Part shown: one piece after another, positions 57,666-64,000 of the stretch
Layout: each line of letters starts with the position of its first letter
Numbering within the stretch: the first letter of the stretch is position 1
Assembly (NCBI GenBank): GCA_900757195.1
Contig: CAAEMZ010000033.1
Span: 124,001 to 188,000 of the forward strand
DNA from: Lachnospiraceae bacterium
GTDB taxonomy: Bacteria > Bacillota > Clostridia > Lachnospirales > Lachnospiraceae
DNA: 64,000 nt
Reading direction: 5' to 3'
Notes under the pieces: model-generated
Seen by the model: only the letters and a program-made list of their open reading frames with translations
Told to the model about the DNA's origin: nothing
The model's database searches: none
Translations under genes and position numbers: made by a program

Positions 57666-58472
57666 ATGATTACAAGTACATCAAATCCAAAGATTAAAAA
57701 TTTAATGCAGCTCCAGAAAAAGGGAAAGGCCCGGCGGGAACAGCAGTGTTTTGTTGTGGAAGGCATTAAGATGGTTCTGGAAGCGCCGGAAGACCGGCTG
57801 AAAGAAATCTATATGTCTGAAAGCTTCAGCGGCCATTCGGAGTACCGGGAAGCGGTATTGAAGAAAGCGAAAGCCGCCGGAGCTTATGCGGAAATTGTCA
57901 GTGATAAAGTATTCCGTGACACCTCGGATACCATGACCCCTCAGGGTGTCATGGCGGTGGTGGCTTCGGAATTATGGGACTGGAAAACGCTTGTTTCAAA
58001 AAAAACGGGACAGACAAAATTATTTCTCATACTGGAATCGCTTCAGGACCCGGGAAATCTGGGAACGGTGATCCGCACCGGTGAGGGGGCCGGAATCGAC
58101 GGGATTATATTAAACCGGACGACGGTAGATCCTTACATGCCGAAGGTCATCCGTTCAACGATGGGTTCGGCTTACCGGGTGCCTGTGGCAGCAGCAGATG
58201 ATCTGACGGAAGTCGTTTCTGAGATGCGGCGTCAGGGCATCGGTGTTTACGCCGCCCATTTACAGGGCAGCGAAGACTACTGCCGGAAAGATTATACAAA
58301 AGACACCTGTTTTATGATCGGTAATGAAGCCAGCGGCCTGACGGACTGTCTGACGGAAATGGCATCGGGCTACATCCGTATTCCGATGGCCGGACAGGTG
58401 GAATCGCTGAATGCGGGAATTGCAGCGGCGCTTCTGATGTATGAGGCGAAACGGCAGAGAAATTTTCAATAA
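57666..58472 (+). CDS. TrmH/SpoU-type RNA 2'-O-methyltransferase
   Basis: The 268-residue protein has an N-terminal RNA-binding substrate domain (ITSTSNPKIKNLMQL) and a SPOUT knot with the three motifs: LESLQDPGNLGTVIRTGEG, FMIGNEASGL and IPMAGQVESLNAGIAAALL. It methylates a ribose in rRNA or tRNA with S-adenosylmethionine (RlmB/TsnR-like); the site is unknown. It starts directly after trkA. Confidence 0.94.
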   Translation: MITSTSNPKIKNLMQLQKKGKARREQQCFVVEGIKMVLEAPEDRLKEIYMSESFSGHSEYREAVLKKAKAAGAYAEIVSDKVFRDTSDTMTPQGVMAVVASELWDWKTLVSKKTGQTKLFLILESLQDPGNLGTVIRTGEGAGIDGIILNRTTVDPYMPKVIRSTMGSAYRVPVAAADDLTEVVSEMRRQGIGVYAAHLQGSEDYCRKDYTKDTCFMIGNEASGLTDCLTEMASGYIRIPMAGQVESLNAGIAAALLMYEAKRQRNFQ

Positions 58473-58520
58473 ACCGTATCCGGGGGGAGAACAACTGAAA
58501 GTGAGAGAGGAGGCGTTTGA

Positions 58521-58970
58521 ATGTATGAAGTATTCTGGTTAGCCGTTTTTGGCGTACTGCTTCTTATTGAAATCTTTACTTTGGGGCTGACGACCATATG
58601 GTTTGCCGTCGGTGCGCTGGCAGCATTTTTACTGGCGCTGCTGAATTTGCCGTTGTGGCTTCAGATTATCGGCTTTATCGTTATTTCCGTGGTAATGCTT
58701 ATATTTACCCGGCCGGTGCTGACAAAATATCTGAATACAAAGACGACAAAAACCAATGCTGAGAGCCTTGAGGGGCGCACAGCAAGGGTATTGATACCGA
58801 TTAACAATCTCAAATCCGAGGGACAGGTGATCGTCAACGGAATGGAGTGGACTGCCCGCTCCGCCAGGGAGGAAGAAACCTTCAAAAAAGACGAGATTGT
58901 CCGGATCATCGGAATTTCCGGTGTGAAATTAATTGTTGAAAAGGCAGACAAGGAGGAAAATTGCTTATGA
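58521..58970 (+). CDS. NfeD-like membrane protein
   Basis: The 149-residue protein has three hydrophobic segments (to about residue 75) followed by an OB-fold domain (LEGRTARVLIPINN, VNGMEWTARS). NfeD proteins pair with SPFH/stomatin proteins in bacterial membrane microdomains. Its stop overlaps the start of the SPFH gene (ATGA), confirming this pairing. Confidence 0.93.
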   Translation: MYEVFWLAVFGVLLLIEIFTLGLTTIWFAVGALAAFLLALLNLPLWLQIIGFIVISVVMLIFTRPVLTKYLNTKTTKTNAESLEGRTARVLIPINNLKSEGQVIVNGMEWTARSAREEETFKKDEIVRIIGISGVKLIVEKADKEENCL

Positions 58971-59890
58971 TGTTTATACCTGTTATTATTTTAGTGGCGA
59001 TTGTTTTAATTATTGTTGTATCCTGTATTAAGATCGTTCCGCAGGCCCATGCCTATGTTATCGAACGTCTGGGAGCTTATCAGGGAACCTGGTCCGTTGG
59101 CTTCCATGTAAAGGTGCCGATCATTGATAAAGTGGCTAAAAAAGTCATTTTAAAAGAGCAGGTGGTCGATTTCGCACCGCAGCCGGTAATCACCAAAGAT
59201 AATGTAACGATGCGGATTGATACGGTCGTATTTTATCAGATTACAGACCCTAAGCTTTACTGCTACGGTGTTCAGAGTCCGATCATGGCGATTGAAAATC
59301 TGACAGCGACAACACTGCGTAACATCATCGGTGATCTGGAACTGGATGAAACACTGACCTCCAGAGAAATCATCAATGCAAAGATGCGTTCCACCCTGGA
59401 TGTGGCCACAGACCCATGGGGTATCAAAGTAAACCGGGTGGAATTAAAGAATATCATTCCTCCGGCCGCCATTCAGGATGCCATGGAAAAACAGATGAAG
59501 GCAGAACGTGAACGAAGAGAATCCATTCTCCGCGCCGAAGGTGAAAAGCGTTCCGCAATTCTTATTGCCGAAGGTAATAAGGAATCGACGATTCTGGATG
59601 CCGAAGCCGATAAAGAAGCAGCGATTCTGCGTGCAGAGGCTGCCAAAGAGGCTCGTATCCGTGAAGCTGAAGGTGAAGCGCAGGCAATCCTCAAAATTCA
59701 GAATGCCAATGCGGATGGTATCCGGGCGCTGAAGGATGCCGGCGCCGATGAAGCCGTGCTTCGCATCAAGAGCCTGGAAGCTTTTGAAAGAGCTGCCGAC
59801 GGACAGGCAACAAAGATTATCATTCCTTCAGAAATTCAGGGAATGGCAGGTCTTGCCAAATCACTGGTTGAGACTGTTAAAGAAAAATAA
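58967..59890 (+). CDS. SPFH/stomatin-like membrane scaffold protein (QmcA type)
   Basis: The protein of about 307 residues has an N-terminal membrane anchor (IPVIILVAIVLIIVVSCIK), the SPFH/band 7 domain (VPQAHAYVIERLGAYQGTW onward) and a long Ala/Glu-rich coiled coil (about 185-260: RAEGEKRSAILIAEG and repeats). It oligomerises into microdomains with its NfeD partner. ATG 58967 is chosen; AGGAGG is 10 nt upstream. Confidence 0.94.
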   Translation: MMFIPVIILVAIVLIIVVSCIKIVPQAHAYVIERLGAYQGTWSVGFHVKVPIIDKVAKKVILKEQVVDFAPQPVITKDNVTMRIDTVVFYQITDPKLYCYGVQSPIMAIENLTATTLRNIIGDLELDETLTSREIINAKMRSTLDVATDPWGIKVNRVELKNIIPPAAIQDAMEKQMKAERERRESILRAEGEKRSAILIAEGNKESTILDAEADKEAAILRAEAAKEARIREAEGEAQAILKIQNANADGIRALKDAGADEAVLRIKSLEAFERAADGQATKIIIPSEIQGMAGLAKSLVETVKEK

Positions 59891-59911
59891 ATACACAGGA
59901 GACGGGCAAAG

Positions 59912-60913
59912 ATGAAATCAAACTTAAAAGGAAGAGACTTTTTAACATTAAAGGACTTTACAGCAGAAGAAATTCTTTATTTACTGGATCTGGCAGCAGA
60001 TTTAAAAGCACGGAAAAAACAGGGAATTCCTGTGGATATTCTCCGCGGAAAAAACGTTGCTCTGATTTTTGAAAAAACAAGTACACGGACACGCTGCTCT
60101 TTTGAAGTGGCTGCCCATGATCTGGGGATGGGAACGACCTATCTCGATCCGTCCGCATCCCAGATCGGTAAAAAAGAAAGCATCGAAGATACGGCGAGAG
60201 TTCTCGGACGGATGTTTGAGGGGATTGAATACCGCGGTTACGGTCAGGAAATCGTCGAAGAACTGGCAAAATATTCCGAGGTTCCCGTATGGAATGGTCT
60301 GACCAATGAATATCATCCGACACAGATGCTTGCCGATTTCCTGACGATCCAGGAACATCTGGGCGGTCTGAAGGGTAAAAAACTGGTTTATATGGGAGAT
60401 GCCCGTTATAATATGGCGAATTCCTACATGGTGGCATGTTCCAAAGTAGGTCTTCATTTTGTAGCCTGTGCGCCGAAAAAATATTTCCCGAACGAAGAAC
60501 TGAAAAAAGAGTGTGAGGCTTTTGCAGCGCTTTCCGGCGGAAGCATTGCCTTTATAGAAGACCCGATGGAAGCGACAAAAAATGCGGATGTGATCTGTAC
60601 CGATGTCTGGGTATCGATGGGGGAACCGGATGAAGTCTGGGAAGAACGTATCCGCGATCTGTCTCCATACCAGGTGAATAAAGCGCTGATGGAAAATGCG
60701 GGACCTCAGGCCATCTTCCTTCACTGCCTCCCGGCATTCCACGATCTGGGAACAAAAATCGGCAGGGAGATGGGCGAACGGTTCGGAATTACAGAGATGG
60801 AAGTTACGGATGAAGTGTTTGAATCTGCCCAGTCAAAAGTATTTGACGAAGCGGAAAACCGTATGCACACGATTAAGGCAGTCATGGCGGCCACATTGTG
60901 CGATGAGATTTAG
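59912..60913 (+). CDS. argF: Ornithine carbamoyltransferase
   Basis: The 333-residue enzyme makes citrulline from ornithine and carbamoyl phosphate. The carbamoyl-phosphate loop is STRTRCSFEVA (near 55-65), HPTQMLAD and the ornithine/zinc-binding HCLPAFHD follow. Whether it serves arginine synthesis or catabolism is unclear, because no arc or other arg genes are adjacent. AGGAGACGG precedes the ATG. Confidence 0.97.
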   Translation: MKSNLKGRDFLTLKDFTAEEILYLLDLAADLKARKKQGIPVDILRGKNVALIFEKTSTRTRCSFEVAAHDLGMGTTYLDPSASQIGKKESIEDTARVLGRMFEGIEYRGYGQEIVEELAKYSEVPVWNGLTNEYHPTQMLADFLTIQEHLGGLKGKKLVYMGDARYNMANSYMVACSKVGLHFVACAPKKYFPNEELKKECEAFAALSGGSIAFIEDPMEATKNADVICTDVWVSMGEPDEVWEERIRDLSPYQVNKALMENAGPQAIFLHCLPAFHDLGTKIGREMGERFGITEMEVTDEVFESAQSKVFDEAENRMHTIKAVMAATLCDEI

Positions 60914-60925
60914 GAGTGTTTTTCT

Positions 60926-61903
60926 GTGAAAGAAGCGATTTTACAGATGTTGAAGTCCGGGACGGATTTTATATCCGGTCAGGACCTGTGTGAATATTTT
61001 AAAGTTTCCCGGACGGCCGTCTGGAAAGTCATCAACCAGCTTAAAGAAGAAGGCTATGAAATCGAAGCGGTGAACCGGAAGGGCTACCGCCTCGTATCCA
61101 GTCCGGATATTCTGTCAGAAAGTGAAATTTTAAGCGGCCTGTCAACAGAAGTCCTGGGAAAGAAAATCTATCGGTACGACTGTATCGGTTCGACCAATGA
61201 CCAGGCCAGGATGCTGGCAGAAAACGGTGCGCCGGATGGATCACTGGTCATTGCGGAAACTCAGGACCGGGGAAAGGGCCGCAGAGGCCGGGGCTTTTTT
61301 GCACCGCCGGGCAGCGGTATATGGATGTCGCTCATTTTAAAACCGGAAATTCCTCCGGTGGAAGCGTCCATGATTACATTGCTCGGGGCGATGGCTGTTC
61401 TGGATATGCTGGAGAGCTATGGACTTTCCGGCGGCATCAAGTGGCCGAATGATCTGGTGGCCGATAAGAAAAAGATTACCGGAATCCTCACGGAGATGAG
61501 TGCGGGGCCGGACCAGATCAACTACATTGTTCTTGGCATCGGGATCAATGTTAATATGAAAGACTTTCCGGAGGAGCTGAGGGCGAATGCCATATCTATG
61601 GCCATGATTTCCGGAAAAACTTACCACCGGGCGGAAGTTATCCAGCGGGTGATGAAATCCCTGGAAAAATATTACCGGATGTTTCTGGACAGCGGCAATC
61701 TGGCATTTATGAAAGAGAAGTACAACGAGCGTCTGGTTCATATGAATAAAGAAATCAGCGTTCATGAAATCCGCCGGGTGTGGAAGGGTGTTTCAAGAGG
61801 AATCAATGATATCGGCGAACTGATCGTTTCCACCGATGCGGGGGATACCATCGTCCGTTCCGGCGAAGTGTCGATCCGCGGGGTCTACGGATATGCCGAA
61901 TAG
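60926..61903 (+). CDS. birA: Bifunctional biotin--protein ligase / biotin repressor
   Basis: The 325-residue protein has an N-terminal helix-turn-helix (SGQDLCEYFKVSRTAVWKVI), the ligase core (GSTNDQARMLA; ETQDRGKGRRGRGF, the biotinyl-AMP loop; KWPNDLV) and a small C-terminal SH3-like domain. It attaches biotin to carboxylases such as the pyruvate carboxylase in this window, and its HTH indicates repression of biotin genes. It begins at GTG with AGGAG upstream. Confidence 0.96.
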   Translation: MKEAILQMLKSGTDFISGQDLCEYFKVSRTAVWKVINQLKEEGYEIEAVNRKGYRLVSSPDILSESEILSGLSTEVLGKKIYRYDCIGSTNDQARMLAENGAPDGSLVIAETQDRGKGRRGRGFFAPPGSGIWMSLILKPEIPPVEASMITLLGAMAVLDMLESYGLSGGIKWPNDLVADKKKITGILTEMSAGPDQINYIVLGIGINVNMKDFPEELRANAISMAMISGKTYHRAEVIQRVMKSLEKYYRMFLDSGNLAFMKEKYNERLVHMNKEISVHEIRRVWKGVSRGINDIGELIVSTDAGDTIVRSGEVSIRGVYGYAE

Positions 61904-61927
61904 AATATGCAGAATCGAGGAGAATCT

Positions 61928-62290
61928 ATGTATCAGGAAAATGTGGTACTCTGCGCAGCCAGCGCTTACGAAGAAAAATTTTATCTGAATGAAGATTTTG
62001 CCATGCTGCCGGAGAGCATTAAACAGGAACTGCAGATTATCTGCGTGCTGTTTACCGCCGAAGTGGGCGGTGTTCTGGTGATGGAATTTGAACCGGAGGG
62101 CCGTCTGAAGCTTCGGGTCGATGTGGCTGAAGAAGATCTTCTGTTTGATGAGATCGGCAGCGGCCTTAAAATCAGACAGCTCCAGAGGGAGCGGGCAGAG
62201 TTATTTGAATCTCTGGAAATGTATTACCGGGTATTTTTCCTCGGGGATATGGAAGGATTGGAAGATATAGAAGAAGGAGGCAGTATCTAA
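61928..62290 (+). CDS. Conserved small acidic protein of unknown function
   Basis: The 120-residue protein is acidic and predicted soluble, with a mixed helix/strand pattern (ENVVLCAASAYEEKFYLNED; LFTAEVGGVLVMEFEPEG; LDEIGSGLKIRQLQRE-like centre). I recall similar proteins of unknown function next to coaX in Lachnospiraceae but cannot name an activity. ATG 61928 has GAGGAG upstream. Its stop overlaps the coaX start (TAATG), so the two are translationally coupled. Confidence 0.8.
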   Translation: MYQENVVLCAASAYEEKFYLNEDFAMLPESIKQELQIICVLFTAEVGGVLVMEFEPEGRLKLRVDVAEEDLLFDEIGSGLKIRQLQRERAELFESLEMYYRVFFLGDMEGLEDIEEGGSI

Positions 62291-63063
62291 TGTTATTGGC
62301 AATTGATATAGGAAATACAAACATAACGATGGGGGTTTTCCGCGGAGAAATTCTTATGGGAAATTTCCGTATGACGACCCAGATACCGAGAACATCCGAT
62401 GAATTCGGTGTACTTATCCGTGAATTATTACGGAGCTCCGGATTTGAACCAAAGGATATTGAAAATGTTATTATCGCATCGGTTGTACCGGATATTATGT
62501 ATTCGTTTACAAGCGGCATTAAAAAATATTTCTGTGCGGAGCCGATCGTTGTTGGCCCCGGGGTCAAGACCGGCGTGAAGATCGGCGCGGAAAATCCAAA
62601 GGAAGTCGGCGCGGATCTGATCGTCGATGCGGCGGCAGCCAAAGATATTTACGGCGGCCCGGCCATCGTCATCGATTACGGTTCAGCGACGACCTTCGAG
62701 CTGGTTCTGGAAGACGGCACGCTGGATGCCGTTGTTATTGCACCGGGAATCCAGATGAGCGCGGATGCCTTAAGCCGGAATACAGCCAAGATTCCGGACA
62801 TTGAGATCAAGAAACCGAAGAGTATTCTGGCTAAAGAAACGATCTCCTGTTTCCAGGCGGGAATCTTTTACGGAAGTGTGGGTGAAACCGATTATATCGT
62901 ACGGAAGATGAAGGAAGAATCCGGTCTGCCGAACATCAAAGTGATTGCGACCGGCGGTCTTGGAACGATCATTTCCGATGAAACAGAATCCATTGATATT
63001 TATGACAGCCTGCTGACCTTAAAGGGGCTTCGGGTGATTTACAGACGATGTACAGGAAAATGA
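62290..63063 (+). CDS. coaX: Type III pantothenate kinase
   Basis: The 257-residue enzyme catalyses the first step of coenzyme A synthesis. The ASKHA-fold motifs are present: phosphate loop LAIDIGNTNITMGVF (3-17), GADLIVDAAAAKD and IDYGSATTFELV, and late ATGGLGT. It needs a monovalent cation and is insensitive to CoA feedback in characterised homologues. It overlaps both neighbours by a few bases. Confidence 0.97.
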   Translation: MLLAIDIGNTNITMGVFRGEILMGNFRMTTQIPRTSDEFGVLIRELLRSSGFEPKDIENVIIASVVPDIMYSFTSGIKKYFCAEPIVVGPGVKTGVKIGAENPKEVGADLIVDAAAAKDIYGGPAIVIDYGSATTFELVLEDGTLDAVVIAPGIQMSADALSRNTAKIPDIEIKKPKSILAKETISCFQAGIFYGSVGETDYIVRKMKEESGLPNIKVIATGGLGTIISDETESIDIYDSLLTLKGLRVIYRRCTGK

Positions 63064-64000
63064 AAATAGGCAATGTAACCATAGATAATTATGTTGTGGC
63101 GGCACCGATGGCAGGAGTGACAGACCTGCCATTTCGCTTGCTTTTGAAGGAACAGGGCGCAGGCCTTGTGTGCAGTGAAATGGTCAGTGCCAAAGCCATT
63201 TATTATAATAATAAAAATACAGAAGCGCTGATGGCCATGGATGAGAGGGAGCGTCCCTTTTCTCTGCAGCTTTTCGGCTCCGATCCGGCGCTGATGGCGG
63301 ATATGGCAAAAAAAATCGAGGACCGTCCCTTTGATATCCTGGATATTAACATGGGCTGTCCGGTGCCAAAGGTGGTCAATAACGGAGAGGGATCCGCACT
63401 GATGAAGCAGCCCCTTCTGGCCGGAAAGATTATTGAAGCCATGGCGAAGGCAACAACAAAGCCGGTCACGGTAAAAATCCGTAAGGGTTTTGATGACACC
63501 TGCATCAATGCGCCGGAGATGGCCCATATCGCCCAGGAGAGCGGAGCGGCGGCGGTTGCCGTTCACGGACGGACGCGGGAGCAGTATTATCATGGCAGGG
63601 CGGACTGGGAGATTATCCGCCAGGTTAAAGAGCGGGTATCCATTCCGGTCATCGGCAACGGAGATATTGATTCGCCGGAAGCAGCCAAAGCCATCATGGC
63701 ACAGACGGGCTGTGACGGGATCATGATCGGCCGGGGGCTCCAGGGAAATCCATGGCTGATCTCACAGATTCTCCATGGCACACCGAAGCCGGATATTTCG
63801 GAAATTGTCGCTATGATTCTCCGACATGCCCGGATGCAGATTGCAATGAGCGGGGAATATCTGGGAATACGCCAGATGCGGAAGCATGTCGCCTGGTATA
63901 CGGTCGGCTATCCGGGATCCTCGAAACTTCGGGGGATGGTCAATCAGGTGGAGAGTTATGCGGCTCTGGAAGAACTCTTAAAGGGATATGAAGCCGGTGG
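63048..64000 (+). CDS. tRNA-dihydrouridine synthase, partial at the window end
   Basis: An open frame runs from 63048 (alternative ATG 63060, overlapping the coaX stop as ATGA) to the window edge without a stop; about 317 residues are seen. It is a Dus-family FMN enzyme: APMAGVTDLPFRLL, INMGCPVPKVV with the catalytic Cys, VAVHGRTREQYYHGRADW, VIGNGDI and GCDGIMIGRGLQGNPW. It reduces uridine to dihydrouridine in tRNA D-loops. The DusB subfamily fits best. Confidence 0.94.
   Translation, partial: MYRKMKIGNVTIDNYVVAAPMAGVTDLPFRLLLKEQGAGLVCSEMVSAKAIYYNNKNTEALMAMDERERPFSLQLFGSDPALMADMAKKIEDRPFDILDINMGCPVPKVVNNGEGSALMKQPLLAGKIIEAMAKATTKPVTVKIRKGFDDTCINAPEMAHIAQESGAAAVAVHGRTREQYYHGRADWEIIRQVKERVSIPVIGNGDIDSPEAAKAIMAQTGCDGIMIGRGLQGNPWLISQILHGTPKPDISEIVAMILRHARMQIAMSGEYLGIRQMRKHVAWYTVGYPGSSKLRGMVNQVESYAALEELLKGYEAG

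Overview
The window is chromosomal DNA from an anaerobic, low-to-mid GC Gram-positive bacterium, most likely a Clostridia member of the Lachnospiraceae type. The evidence is the gene content: an electron-bifurcating [FeFe]-hydrogenase operon with an H-cluster sensor protein, NfnAB, a butyryl-CoA:acetate-type CoA-transferase, pyruvate carboxylase, an hprK-glcK-murB-rapZ-whiA-crh cluster, strong GGAGG ribosome sites and frequent GTG/TTG starts. No rRNA, tRNA, CRISPR array, transposase or origin was recognised.

Layout. 1-4950: end of an alanine/glycine:Na+ symporter gene; a 527-bp intergenic region with two related small-RNA-like units and a yybP-ykoY (Mn2+) riboswitch ahead of an unknown gene and yccF; a homocysteine methyltransferase; an FMN split-barrel protein; an HxlR regulator; a GNAT acetyltransferase. 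4999-9020: an AT-rich islet flanked by a 98-bp direct repeat, holding a GntP-like permease, a PAS-AAA-Fis sigma-54 activator and a MaoC hydratase; permease and hydratase each have a -24/-12 promoter. 9121-12305: uppP, the CoA-transferase and a MerR regulator.

12384-23813 is a hydrogen-metabolism region. A leftward operon (DRTGG, anti-sigma-like ATPase, H-cluster protein without PAS, DRTGG, PHP phosphoesterase) lies head to head with a rightward one (hydrogenase subunits HndA/B/C/D with an embedded GHKL ATPase, then the PAS-bearing HydS and a SpoIIE-type phosphatase). Together they look like H2/redox sensing coupled to a kinase/phosphatase switch, next to the bifurcating enzyme itself. NfnAB (30100-32384) connects NADH, ferredoxin and NADPH pools.

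23835-64000 is mostly core metabolism and housekeeping: Nudix, M18 aminopeptidase, a heptad-repeat protein, an SNF transporter, murF, nfnAB, a HAD phosphatase, ftsH, uvrC, hprK/glcK/murB/rapZ/whiA/crh-like, pyc, a purF-like gene without its nucleophile cysteine, nhaC, a C39-like protein, a CAT-like acetyltransferase, dnaE, pfkA, trkHA, an rRNA-type methyltransferase, nfeD plus an SPFH protein, argF, birA, coaX and the start of a dus gene. A dispersed 70-bp repeat family occurs at four places; at 37.6 kb it supplies what looks like the hprK promoter.
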